Numbered from the stretch's first letter, positions 51,437 through 60,138 are shown. The stretch: DNA of 64,000 nucleotides from Variovorax atrisoli 110B (GCF_000382045.1 NZ_KB907468.1:1-64000), one strand, 5' to 3'. Numbers and translations are program-made. Notes: generated by a model from the letters alone, not told the origin.

Positions 51437-52600
51437 TTAGGCCCGCTCGGCAAACGGGGGCGTGCGACCATACTGCGTGATCGAGCGGGAAGCGGCCAAC
51501 ACCATGAGGATGGCCAACACGAGGAGGCCGGCCGCCGTCCAACCCACCGGCCGCACGCCACCGAATCCGAACACGACACTGGCGAGTGCCGGGCCCACTG
51601 CCAAGCCGAAATTTGTGATGGATCCCGCCAAGGCGGCGCTTTCTCCCGTTTCGTCCAGTTCGGCAAGAACGCTCAGGAGGTAGGGATTGGCAATGACCAC
51701 ACCCGCATTGATAAGACTCAGAGCAACAAAGAAGCCCCAGCGGCTCCAGCCCTCGTACATTCCCAGAGCGGTGCCGATGAGGATCGCAAGCCCCCAATAG
51801 ATCGGCTTGAATGCTCCCGCGCGATTACCCATCCAGTTCGTGAGAACAGCGGCAGGAATCTGAATCAACGCCGCGATCGTGAAGGTCAGGCCGAGCTTCT
51901 CATCGTCGATCATCAAAGAGTGACTCGACGGCCCTGCAAAACTGATGGTCACGGACTGGGAAATGAACAGGGCAAACACTGCGGCCAACATCCAAACGAT
52001 GCCGATGCTTCGCGTCCTGGACTTCTGAGTCATGTTCGTGGTCCAAGACAGGCTGGCTGCAGGCATCTTCGGCGAGAGAACAAGCCCCAATGCCATCATC
52101 GCGAGTTGAACGATCTCCGCGCCCGTGGGCCCGTACCTTCCGATAAGGAGAGGCGCGACATACATGGCAATACCGTAAACCACGGCGATCACGATCGCAG
52201 CTTGTGCGAACCATTTCTCCGGATGCTCGTAGTACGAGGCGAGGCCGTAGACACACGCCACGAGAACGCCGGCAGCGACGCCGAAAACGATCTTCAGTGC
52301 CGCGTAGATATACAGGTCATGAGCAAAGATCATGGCTGCCGTGGCCCCAAAGCCCAGGAAACAGGCCCCCATCGACCATGTTCTTTTGCTTAGCCGAGAG
52401 ATCCACCTGCTCATCAATAGCGCTGTGAGCGATAAGACCAGCAGCTGGGCGGAAGCAAGCCAGCCGACATGATCTTCGGTCAGGCTGAAACGCTTCATCG
52501 CCGTCATCACATCGTAGGGAAGCAGGTAGTTGGGCAACCAGCCGAGGGTCGCGAGATACAGCACCGCGCATTTCTCAAGGCCGACGAGCTTGCTTTTCAT
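51437..52600 (-). CDS. Major facilitator superfamily transporter
   Basis: A 387-residue membrane protein with about 12 spans. The first span begins near residue 9 (EKCAVLYLATLGWLPNYLL), and the loop between spans 2 and 3 has the R-W-I-S-R-L-S-K-R pattern of the MFS motif A region. The start at 52600 follows AGGAC; the longer upstream frame is rejected. It is probably co-transcribed after the aldolase-like and VOC genes (52715-54072), so it may import the substrate or export a product of the pathway. Its substrate family is not recognisable. Confidence 0.85.
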   Translation of the reverse strand: MKSKLVGLEKCAVLYLATLGWLPNYLLPYDVMTAMKRFSLTEDHVGWLASAQLLVLSLTALLMSRWISRLSKRTWSMGACFLGFGATAAMIFAHDLYIYAALKIVFGVAAGVLVACVYGLASYYEHPEKWFAQAAIVIAVVYGIAMYVAPLLIGRYGPTGAEIVQLAMMALGLVLSPKMPAASLSWTTNMTQKSRTRSIGIVWMLAAVFALFISQSVTISFAGPSSHSLMIDDEKLGLTFTIAALIQIPAAVLTNWMGNRAGAFKPIYWGLAILIGTALGMYEGWSRWGFFVALSLINAGVVIANPYLLSVLAELDETGESAALAGSITNFGLAVGPALASVVFGFGGVRPVGWTAAGLLVLAILMVLAASRSITQYGRTPPFAERA

Positions 52601-52714
52601 GGTGGAGTCCTTGGCAAGGAGATGTGAACGACGGGAAGTGAGTGCTAGGCCGGCCGATCTTCCCGCTCCTCCGATCACCACCTCGGCGCAGAAGCGAGCC
52701 TCGGAAGACGGCCC

Positions 52715-53494
52715 TCAGTCCATGAAACTGGGGTCCAGCTTCACGAGCTTGCGCACCAGGCCATCCCATGGATCACTCGTGCCCTCGCCGTTGGCCACGC
52801 GCTGCAGCTCGGCCTTGAACATCTTCAGCAACGGCGGTCCAAACTGAATGAGCTCGCCACCCTTGGTCGACGTCGCCATCATCTGGATCCTGCAAGCCTT
52901 GCGGATGTTGTAGTGCCGAAGGAAGGCGTGCTTTGCAAAGTAGCCGATCGTGATCAGCCCATGATTGCGCAACAGCAAGGCGTTGTTGTGCCACCCCAGA
53001 CTGGCCTGCAGGCCAACAGCGCATTCCGGATGAGTCTCCACCCCTTCGTAGGCGTGGTAGCCGATCCCGTCGGCGAGAGCGAAGGCAGCGGACTGGGAGA
53101 TAGGAAGAAGCCCCTGGGAATTGCAAGCCACCGCGGCGATGATGTCATCGTGAGTGTGGATCACGAAGTTGGCATCGGGCCGAGCTTCGTGCATCGCGCG
53201 CATGGGATACCAAGAGCAAGGGACAACGCCAAAAGGCGTTTCGGAAACCAACCGCTCATCGACTGTGATCTTCACCAGGCTCGACGCCGTAACCTCTTCG
53301 AACAATAGGCCGTTGGGGCCGACGAGATAGTGCTCGCCCACCCGCGCAGAGATCAACTGCATCGAAAGATCATCCCATCCCATCAACGGAATGAGACGAA
53401 AGAGCGCCGCGGTTTGGACTCTGATTTCCCACTCGTCATCCGAGACCTTTCCTTTCAATGAGGGGTAGGCGGTATCACCAATTTTCAATTCCAT
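52715..53494 (-). CDS. Class II aldolase/adducin family protein
   Basis: A 259-residue paralogue of 39942-40709. Metal ligands are H-x-H in FVIHTHDDIIAAVAC and His in LLLRNHGLITIG; the substrate loop is LVGPNGLLFEEVTASSLVKI. The start at 53494 follows GGAGCAG. A frame extending upstream through the VOC gene is a high-GC artefact. It lies 53 bp downstream of the VOC gene in the same direction. Having two such proteins suggests two C-C cleavages or a hetero-oligomer; sequence alone does not decide this. Confidence 0.85.
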   Translation of the reverse strand: MELKIGDTAYPSLKGKVSDDEWEIRVQTAALFRLIPLMGWDDLSMQLISARVGEHYLVGPNGLLFEEVTASSLVKITVDERLVSETPFGVVPCSWYPMRAMHEARPDANFVIHTHDDIIAAVACNSQGLLPISQSAAFALADGIGYHAYEGVETHPECAVGLQASLGWHNNALLLRNHGLITIGYFAKHAFLRHYNIRKACRIQMMATSTKGGELIQFGPPLLKMFKAELQRVANGEGTSDPWDGLVRKLVKLDPSFMD

Positions 53495-53547
53495 CTCTGC
53501 TCCAAGGTAAGTTGCCGAATCCGATAAGTCGCGCAGAGTCCGATGTC

Positions 53548-54072
53548 TCAGAATTCGAAGTACGCGGGCCCTGAGCGATCCCAGGCCGCACTGGCAGCTT
53601 TCATCTGGGCGAAACCGTCTTCCACAGCCGGCGAGGACTGGATCAACTCGATGACGCTGCCTCCATCCAACTCCGCCTCGAAGAATCTCGTTTCGACACC
53701 GATTGCTGAAACCCAACGACTGATCGGCTTCAAACCGCGTTCGACGAGTGCAGCCGCATCTGCGTCGATGTCTTTCGACAGGATGCCGAGGTGATGCGAT
53801 CCAAAGCCATGTACCGACTTGAACTCCGTGAGCGAGGAAGGCGCATCGTTGTGCTGCTGCATGAGTTCGATCTGGAGATCTCCGACGTATGCGAACGCAG
53901 CGCTGATGTCGGCGGAGATGTCTTCGCCGCGATGCGTTTGCACCGCGTACTTCAGATGCCGGCCGACAAAGAAGGGCCCTACGCCCATGGCGGCCCAGCG
54001 CGCCATGGCCTTGTCGATGTCCTCCACCAGGTAAGCAACCTGCATGATCGCGCCGACTCCAGCATTCGCCAT
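53548..54072 (-). CDS. VOC-family (glyoxalase/dioxygenase superfamily) protein
   Basis: A 174-residue protein of the vicinal-oxygen-chelate fold. The first beta-alpha-beta-beta-beta unit starts IMQVAYLVEDIDKAMARWAA followed by GVGPFFVGRH, and the second contains GFGSHHLGILSKDIDADAAA with a metal-binding His pair; Glu near the end (FFEAELDGGSVIELIQ) completes the set. This layout is typical of glyoxalase-like and methylmalonyl-CoA epimerase-like members. It is the first gene of the unit 54072-51437 and is divergent from the GMC oxidoreductase, with two motif copies in the gap. Confidence 0.8.
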   Translation of the reverse strand: MANAGVGAIMQVAYLVEDIDKAMARWAAMGVGPFFVGRHLKYAVQTHRGEDISADISAAFAYVGDLQIELMQQHNDAPSSLTEFKSVHGFGSHHLGILSKDIDADAAALVERGLKPISRWVSAIGVETRFFEAELDGGSVIELIQSSPAVEDGFAQMKAASAAWDRSGPAYFEF

Positions 54073-54126
54073 AGCAATACTCCAAAGTAGTGCGCGGGTT
54101 CCGCCACAGCGCACGCTATCGCATCA

Positions 54127-54145
54127 TAAATCCGTTGTTAATCTA
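54127..54145 (-). promoter_or_regulatory. Recurrent island motif, copy 4
   Basis: On the minus strand TAGATTAACAACGGATTTA, matching the consensus TNGAYTAACAACGGNTTT almost completely, 54 bp upstream of the VOC start codon and in the direction of that gene. Confidence 0.48.
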
Positions 54146-54262
54146 ATAATAGCCTCTTGCCGATGGTGATGCAATGGGCCTCCAATAGGGAATTCCCCAT
54201 ACTTCTCTGCGCATCGCCCCTCACGCACCGCCGCCGCCGATCCAGTTTCGGATTTTTAATAG

Positions 54263-54285
54263 TAGACTAACAACAGCTTTTAGGC
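54263..54285 (+). promoter_or_regulatory. Recurrent island motif, copy 5
   Basis: TAGACTAACAACAGCTTTTAG plus GC, reading towards the GMC gene, 138 bp upstream of its start. It has partial dyad symmetry (G-CTAA-A-C-N-G-T-TTAG-C). Confidence 0.48.
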
Positions 54286-54423
54286 GGCTCTGCTGTGCAA
54301 TCAGGGGCGGCTATGCGCGGGGCACGCGCCGATGTCTCGAAGGAACTCGAGCGGCCGCTCTTGGCATGCTGCGCCTTCTGCACGGCAACAGCTCTACCGA
54401 ATGGTCTCGAATCGGAAAGAGTC

Positions 54424-56019
54424 ATGAATCAAACGTTCGACTTCGTCATCGTGGGTGCTGGCTCCGCCGGCTGTGTGCTTGCAAATCGACTGTCTAGAGA
54501 CCCCAGCGTGCGCGTCCTGCTTCTGGAGGCCGGCGGATGGGATAAGGATCCCATGATCGGCCTTCCCGTCGGCATCAAACCGATGACCGCCAAGAAGCAG
54601 TACCGATGGGTGGACACCTCAGACCCCGACGAAGGTCTGAACGGTCGTATCAATGAAGTGCTCCACGGCAAGGTGATCGGGGGAGGCTCATCGATCAACT
54701 ACATGGCGCATACACGCGGCCATCCGCGCGACTACGAACGCTGGGTCACGGCTGGCGCTGATGGCTGGGGATTCGAGGACGTTGCCCCCTTCTTCAAGGA
54801 ATGCGAGGCTTGGGAGCGCGGGGAGAGCGCCACCCGGGGCGGCGTCGGAGAGATCGGCGCTCAACAGGGACGACTTGATGATCCCGTCTTCGCCGCATGG
54901 TTCGATGCGCTTCGTGCCCTCGGCTACGATAGGACTGACGACTACAACGCATCTCACCCCGAAGGCTTTGGTGCGGTGCAGTACTCCATCAGAAACGGGC
55001 GCCGCTCTTCGGCCGCGCGGGAGTTTCTTCACCCTGCACTGCGGCGCCCCAACCTGACCGTCCAAGTCGAATCGATGGCGACAAAGATCCTCTTCGACAA
55101 AACGAGGGCAGTCGGCGTCGAATACGTTACCAAGGGCCAAAAACAAGCGGCGCGCGCCGGCCGGGTTGTGCTGAGCCTGGGAGCGATCAATACGCCACAC
55201 CTTCTGATGCTCTCGGGCATCGGACCTGCAGCGCACCTGCGCTCGATGGGAATTTCACCCTTGGTGAACCTTCCTGTGGGGCAAGGCCTCGAAGACCATC
55301 TGGGTGTCGAAGTCATGTGGGAGCGGAAGAAGCCCGGGACGTTTCATCAGACGCTCAGACTTGACCAGGCGGTCTTCAGCATGTTTCGGGGGCTGGCGCT
55401 TCGCAGCGGCCCCGCTTCGCGTCTGCCAGGCGTCATACTCGGTTTCGCAAAATCAAACTCGACTTTGCCGCAGCCTGACTTGCAGTACTACCTGCAGACA
55501 CCTCCGCCCTATGCCGACGTCTGGTTCCCAGGGCTGAAGCGCCCCTATCAAGACACGCTCAGCGTGAAGATGAATTTGCTGAGCCAGCAAAGCAGAGGTG
55601 AAATCCTGCTTCGTTCCACAGATCCGACCGAGCGGCCTCGCATCGTCTACAACTCGCTGTCCGAGCCGAGAGACATTGAAACCTTGCGGGAAGGCGTGAT
55701 GCGCGCTCAAGCAATGCTCGAGTCAGCGGAACTCTCTCCGTTCCGAGGCAACCCCCTTATGCCCGATCGTCCTTTCCGGAATAACGCCGAGGTCGACGCA
55801 TACATCCGGTCTCATGCGTTCCAACAATATCATCCTGCGTGCACCTGCAAGATGGGCAAGGACGAAACGGACTCTGTTCTCAACCCAGACCTGAGTGTCC
55901 GGGGCATCTATGGACTGAACGTGGCGGATGCATCGGTCATGCCAAACCTCATCTCCGCCAACCCCAACATTCCCGTCGTGATGCTCGCTGCCAAGGCGGC
56001 AGCGATGTGGTTGGGTTGA
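54424..56019 (+). CDS. GMC-family FAD-dependent oxidoreductase
   Basis: A 531-residue flavoprotein of the glucose-methanol-choline family. FAD binding is seen in FVIVGAGSAGCVLANRLSRD near residue 8 and in GKVIGGGSSINYMAHTRGHP; the catalytic His is in YHPACTCKMG, and the C-terminal FAD contact ends NPNIPVVMLAAKAAAMWL. No signal peptide, so it is cytoplasmic. The start at 54424 follows GGAAAG. It should oxidise a primary or secondary alcohol to an aldehyde or ketone. It is the first gene of a unit that also includes dsdA (118 bp gap). Confidence 0.9.
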   Translation: MNQTFDFVIVGAGSAGCVLANRLSRDPSVRVLLLEAGGWDKDPMIGLPVGIKPMTAKKQYRWVDTSDPDEGLNGRINEVLHGKVIGGGSSINYMAHTRGHPRDYERWVTAGADGWGFEDVAPFFKECEAWERGESATRGGVGEIGAQQGRLDDPVFAAWFDALRALGYDRTDDYNASHPEGFGAVQYSIRNGRRSSAAREFLHPALRRPNLTVQVESMATKILFDKTRAVGVEYVTKGQKQAARAGRVVLSLGAINTPHLLMLSGIGPAAHLRSMGISPLVNLPVGQGLEDHLGVEVMWERKKPGTFHQTLRLDQAVFSMFRGLALRSGPASRLPGVILGFAKSNSTLPQPDLQYYLQTPPPYADVWFPGLKRPYQDTLSVKMNLLSQQSRGEILLRSTDPTERPRIVYNSLSEPRDIETLREGVMRAQAMLESAELSPFRGNPLMPDRPFRNNAEVDAYIRSHAFQQYHPACTCKMGKDETDSVLNPDLSVRGIYGLNVADASVMPNLISANPNIPVVMLAAKAAAMWLG

Positions 56020-56137
56020 GAGTGAGTAGATTGCTCGACTCCACCTTCACCATCACCACTTTGAGGATGATGGGTTCTAGCAAGTCGCCACGACAAATAA
56101 GCCTTCCTCTTCAGGACCTGGAGCCGTTCAAGCAATC

Positions 56138-57460
56138 ATGAAATTCAATGACAAGCAGCGCGATTCTGAATTGGCCGAAAACATTCGAACGCGCAAGCCA
56201 GTGTTCTGGACGAACCCTGCCCGATCAGAAGACGGACGCATGGGAAGTACTTGGGATGACCGGCCAATTGGCTGTGAAGACGTACGCGCAGCAGAAGACC
56301 GATTCCGAAGGTTCAGTCGCGTTCTGACGGACATGTTTCCGGAGTTGCGGGACACGCGCGGTGCAATTGAGTCCGCCGTACTTCCGGTTCCGGCTCTTCA
56401 AAGCCACTTGGGCATCCCCTTGGAATCAGGACGCGTACTCATCAAGGCGGACCATGCGCTGCCCGTCGCGGGCTCCATCAAGGCCCGAGGCGGCATTCAC
56501 GAGGTGCTGGAATTCGCTGAGAAGCAGTTGCTAAAAAGTTCAGCAGGAACCCTCGCCGGCATTGGCGACCTTTCGTTAGAGACGATTCGCGAGACGCTCG
56601 GCAAGTATCAGGTCGCAGTTGGTTCCACGGGCAACCTCGGCCTCAGCATTGGTGTGATCGCATCGGCCTTGGGCCTGGGGGCCACTGTTCACATGTCTGC
56701 GGATGCAAAGCGCTGGAAGAAGGATCGACTGCGCAAGCGAGGTGTTCAAGTCGTAGAGCACGAAGGCGACTATGGCGCCGCTGTAGAGGCTGGCCGTACG
56801 GCGGCCGCGGCCGATCCCAATTGTCATTTTGTCGATGACGAGGGATCGCTCTCTTTGTTCATGGGCTACAGCACCGCCGCGAGCGAGCTCCGGACTCAGC
56901 TGAGTGAACTTGGGATTCAGATCGACGCAGACCACCCGCTTTTTGTCTATCTTCCCTGTGGCGTCGGGGGAGCACCGGGGGGGATTGCGTTCGGTCTTTC
57001 CCATGTATTCGGCCCGCATGTGCATTGCTTCTTTGCAGAGCCAACGGCCTCGCCCTGCTTTCTTCTCTCGCTGCTCGACGAAAGCGGCTCGAACCCGAGC
57101 GTCTACGACATCGGCCTGGACAACGCCACGGAAGCTGACGGTCTCGCCGTGCCGCGCGCGTCAGCACGCGCAGTGGAAGTGATGAGATCAGGAATTGGGG
57201 GCGTTTTCACGGTGGAAGACGAAGCGCTCTTCAAGAACTTGCACGCTGCGGCGATCACGCAGGGGATCCGTGTCGAGCCTTCGGCTACAGCTGCTTTTGA
57301 AGGCCCTCTATGGCTGACTTCATCCGGTCCTGGAAATGCGTACCTCGCACGTACCGGACTCACTGGAAGTCTTCCGAAGGCGACACACCTGATCTGGACA
57401 ACGGGCGGCCTTTTCGTGCCGGAGAACGAATACCAGGCGTTCTTCGAGCGCGGTGCGTAG
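56138..57460 (+). CDS. dsdA: D-serine dehydratase (D-serine ammonia-lyase)
   Basis: A 440-residue PLP-dependent lyase, nearly the length of E. coli DsdA. The PLP lysine is in PVAGSIKARGGIHEVLEFAE, the glycine-rich phosphate loop is GSTGNLGLSIGVIASALGLG, and the segment FVYLPCGVGGAPGGIAFGL matches the family. It converts D-serine to pyruvate and ammonia; related beta-hydroxy amino acids are also substrates. No dsdC regulator or dsdX transporter is nearby. Within this block of amine oxidases and aldolases it could process a beta-hydroxy amino acid released from a larger substrate. It is the last intact gene before the mobile-element region. Confidence 0.85.
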   Translation: MKFNDKQRDSELAENIRTRKPVFWTNPARSEDGRMGSTWDDRPIGCEDVRAAEDRFRRFSRVLTDMFPELRDTRGAIESAVLPVPALQSHLGIPLESGRVLIKADHALPVAGSIKARGGIHEVLEFAEKQLLKSSAGTLAGIGDLSLETIRETLGKYQVAVGSTGNLGLSIGVIASALGLGATVHMSADAKRWKKDRLRKRGVQVVEHEGDYGAAVEAGRTAAAADPNCHFVDDEGSLSLFMGYSTAASELRTQLSELGIQIDADHPLFVYLPCGVGGAPGGIAFGLSHVFGPHVHCFFAEPTASPCFLLSLLDESGSNPSVYDIGLDNATEADGLAVPRASARAVEVMRSGIGGVFTVEDEALFKNLHAAAITQGIRVEPSATAAFEGPLWLTSSGPGNAYLARTGLTGSLPKATHLIWTTGGLFVPENEYQAFFERGA

Positions 57461-57461
57461 G

Positions 57462-57590
57462 CATTCCGCGAGCAGCAGGCCACACGCCGATCACGTCGTG
57501 CACCAGCGCCTTCATCCGGCTCGACCTGCGATTGGCGTACAGGAAGGCAGCGTGTGAGCGTGCCTCACCAAACACCTTGACGACCCGAAC
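57462..57590 (-). pseudogene. Remnant of IS66-family tnpB
   Basis: A minus-strand frame encodes VVKVFGEARSHAAFLYANRR followed by SSRMKALVHDVIGVWPAARG, which matches the central part of the small TnpB (Orf2) protein of IS66 elements. It is cut at both ends and has lost the start. Together with the IS3/IS110 nest it shows repeated mobile-element activity at this end of the block. Confidence 0.55.
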
Positions 57591-57643
57591 TTTCCCGGCT
57601 GACCCGAGCAGGTCAGATCGCCGCGACCACACCAGCGCCACTT

Positions 57644-57916
57644 TCACCGCTTCTGGTGCGCGATGATGCGCAGCGGATATCCGCGCCGGTTCAGCGACTG
57701 GCGCAGGACGATCCGGCTGGCGAAGCGCTCGATGCCGATGTCGTCTTTCAGCATCTTCTCCATCAGCGCCTGGAAATGGCCGACGCTGGGCGCCACGATC
57801 TTCAGCAGGTAGTCGTAGCCGCCGCTGACGTTGTAGCACTCGACGATCTCCTCGTACTTCTCGGCAGCCTCCTCGATTCTGCGGAAATCGCGCGGCCGGT
57901 GGCTGCTGAGGGTAAC
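57644..57916 (-). pseudogene. 3' remnant of an Lrp/AsnC-family regulator gene
   Basis: The minus strand from about 57916 to the stop at 57644 encodes the C-terminal ligand-binding (RAM) domain: FRRIEEAAEKYEEIVECYNV, GGYDYLLKIVAPSVGHFQAL, MEKMLKDDIGIERFASRIVL and RRGYPLRIIAHQKR. The DNA-binding domain is missing because the IS3-family element begins at 57917. The frame is otherwise intact, so the disruption is probably not ancient. The missing 5' part is not found on the other side of the element. Confidence 0.8.
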
Positions 57917-57955
57917 TGTTGATTTGGGGGGTGCGGATAAAAACTTGGACTGGTT

Positions 57956-59038
57956 TTATGCCGCAAGTCCAAGGCTCACCCGGTATTCGATTGGGCTGAG
58001 GGAGCCGAGCGAGATCTTGATCCGCTTTTCGTTGTACCAGCGGATGTACGCGTCGAGCGCCTCAACGAACTGCTCGATGGTGGCGTTGTTCCAATTCCGA
58101 GGATAGAACAGCTCGTTCTTCAGCCGACCGAAGAAGCCTTCGCAAGCTGCGTTATCGGGTGAGCATGCCTTGCGAGACATCGAGCGGGTTAACTTCGCGT
58201 CGCTCATTCTTGATAGCCAACCTGGCCAACGGTAATGGCCGCCCCGATCGGAGTGGACCACAGGCCGATCATTCGTCTCGGCCACTGTCTCGATGGCTGC
58301 GTCCAGCATCGTGTTGACCAACTCCGCGTCCGGATTGGTCCCCGTGGTCCAGCTGACGACCATTCCGTCGAAGCAGTCGATGATGGGCGAGAGGTACACC
58401 TTGCCAGCCGGGATCTGGAACTCCGTGATATCCGTGAGCCACTTCTCGTTGGGGACCGCGGCCTGGAAGTCGCGGTTGATGAGGTTCTCCGGCGCTGGGC
58501 TGAGTTCGCCAAGGTATAACGCATACCTGCGCTTCCTGGGCTTTGGAACCACCAGGCTTTGCTGCTTCATCAACCGCTGCACGACTTTCTCGGAGATCTT
58601 GACGTCCTGCCTCGTGAGCGAAGCCTGCAGCCTGCGGTAGCCATAGCAGCGGTGGTTCGACTCAAAGATGTCGGTGATGGACTGCCGCACCTGCAGGTAC
58701 TTATCGCCCACCGCTGCACGGGCCCGGCGATAGATGTATGAGCTACGCGCAAGATCCAACTGTATAAGGAGCTCTGGCAGGCCATAGTGCTCCCTGAGGG
58801 CGTCAATCAGCAGTGTCTTCTCCCGGTTGGACAGGAGCTGCAGGTCGACGCCCAGGCCTTTTCTTAACAGTTCGTTGGCCTTTTTCAAGAGGTCCTGCTC
58901 GAGCCGCAGTTGCCTGACTTCGCGGCGCAGCGACTCAACCTGGCGCTCGAGTTCGTCGCGCTCTTGTGAGGACGGAGATGGATTGGTGCGTTTCATGGAT
59001 GCGGATGCCTCACGTCCCAGAAGTTGGTTCTTCCAGTT
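57956..59038 (-). pseudogene. IS3-family transposase, 3' part (catalytic domain)
   Basis: This frame runs from the insertion point (N-W-K-N-Q-L-L-G-R-E-A) through a coiled coil (ELERQVESLRREVRQLRLEQ) into the integrase core. All three acidic residues are visible: Asp in KWLTDITEF, Asp in VVHSDRGGHY and Glu in DNAACEGFFGRLKNE. The catalytic domain is thus intact, but its N-terminal part lies on the other side of the IS110 element (60381-60835), so the full protein cannot be made. Confidence 0.85.
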
Positions 59039-59044
59039 AATGGG

Positions 59045-59054
59045 ATGGACTCCC
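59045..59054 (+). repeat. Left sub-terminal inverted repeat of the IS1111-type element
   Basis: atggactccc, 6 bp inside the left end, perfectly complementary to gggagtccat at 60367-60376 near the right end. Confidence 0.8.
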
Positions 59055-59118
59055 TGCGTGCCGGCGCGCACGATGTGCCCTGGACTGAGAACCCCAACCT
59101 TCTTCGAAGGAGATCGCC

Positions 59119-60138
59119 ATGACCGCTTGCCGCTTCCTTGCGATTGACATAGCCAAGAACGTCTTTCAGCTTCACGGAGCCGCTTCCGACGGTTCGATGT
59201 TGTTCCGGCGACGACTGATGCGGGCCCAACTCAGTGAATTCGTTGTCAACCTGGCTCCGTGTGTAATCGCGATGGAGGCATGTGCTTCAGCTCACCATTG
59301 GGCACGCCAATTCATGCGCTTCGGGCACGAGGTTCGCCTGATCAGCCCCCAGTTTGTTCGCCCCTTCGTTAAGGGCAGCAAGAACGATGGAAATGATGCA
59401 GAGGCAATCTGCGAAGCCATGCAGCGCCCCAGCATGCGGTTCGTTCCGATAAAGACTATTGAGCAACAAGACATACAGGGTCTGCATCGAGTTCGATCAC
59501 GGCTGGTCAGCGAACGCACGGCACTGGTCTGTCAGATCCGAGGCATCCTGGCCGAGCGCGGCATCGTGTTCGCCAAAGCCCTGACCCGAGTGCGCAGAGA
59601 GGTTCCGGGGATCGCGCAGGACTTGAACAACCCGCTGACGCCTATCCTGCGAACGATGCTCGTTGAGCTCATGGACGAGCTCAGCGCACTTGACGCGCGC
59701 ATCAAGGCGTTTGATCGCCATATCGATGCAGTCTTCCAAAGCAACGAGGCCTGCCAGCGCATTGCCCATATTGAAGGCGTCGGCCCCAAGACCGCCACCG
59801 CGTTTGTTGCTGCCGTTGGGGATCCTCATGAGTTCAAGAATGGCAGGCACTTCGCGGCTTGGCTGGGCTTGGTCCCCCGCCAGCATTCCAGCGGCGACCG
59901 GCAACAACTCATGGGTATCACCAAACGCGGAGACAAGTACCTGCGAACCTTGCTTGTGCACGGCGCTCGAGCTGTTCTCAGAACCGCTCCCAAGAAGACC
60001 GATGCCAAGCATGCATGGGCGTTGGAGCTCGCCGCACAACGAGGGGCGCCCAAAGCGATCGTCGCGATTGCCAACAAGATGGCCCGAGTGATCTGGGTCT
60101 TGCTGGCCAAGAAGGAGGACTATCGCCCCGCAGTCTGA
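59119..60138 (+). CDS. IS110-family transposase (DEDD type)
   Basis: A complete 339-residue transposase. The RuvC-like N-terminal domain shows Asp in FLAIDIAKNVFQLHG, Glu in VIAMEACASAHHWAR and the Asp pair in SKNDGNDAEAICEAM; the C-terminal transposase_20 domain contains EGVGPKTATAFVAAVGDP. The strong site AAGGAG precedes the ATG at 59119. The gene appears intact, so the element may be active. The 240 bp after the stop are the non-coding 3' end of the element, which in this family can encode a guide RNA. Confidence 0.92.
   Translation: MTACRFLAIDIAKNVFQLHGAASDGSMLFRRRLMRAQLSEFVVNLAPCVIAMEACASAHHWARQFMRFGHEVRLISPQFVRPFVKGSKNDGNDAEAICEAMQRPSMRFVPIKTIEQQDIQGLHRVRSRLVSERTALVCQIRGILAERGIVFAKALTRVRREVPGIAQDLNNPLTPILRTMLVELMDELSALDARIKAFDRHIDAVFQSNEACQRIAHIEGVGPKTATAFVAAVGDPHEFKNGRHFAAWLGLVPRQHSSGDRQQLMGITKRGDKYLRTLLVHGARAVLRTAPKKTDAKHAWALELAAQRGAPKAIVAIANKMARVIWVLLAKKEDYRPAV

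Larger units (their letters stand above)
54073..54423. other. Divergent promoter region between VOC and GMC genes
   Basis: About 350 bp, lower in GC than the flanking genes, with one copy of the recurrent motif in each direction (54127-54145 and 54263-54285). The frame that runs into the GMC gene from 54295 is not preferred as its start. Nothing else is recognised. Confidence 0.5.

Noticed and set aside
54295..54423. N-terminal extension of the GMC oxidoreductase by 43 residues
   Set aside because: The extension has no homology-like features, and the ATG at 54424 has a good ribosome-binding site and directly precedes the FAD-binding strand.
37464..57460. Chloramphenicol or steroid degradation cluster
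   Set aside because: GMC oxidoreductase, DsdA and DUF1302/DUF1329 genes bring these to mind, but no ring-cleavage, KshAB, Hsa/Tes or amidase genes are present, so no named substrate is supported.
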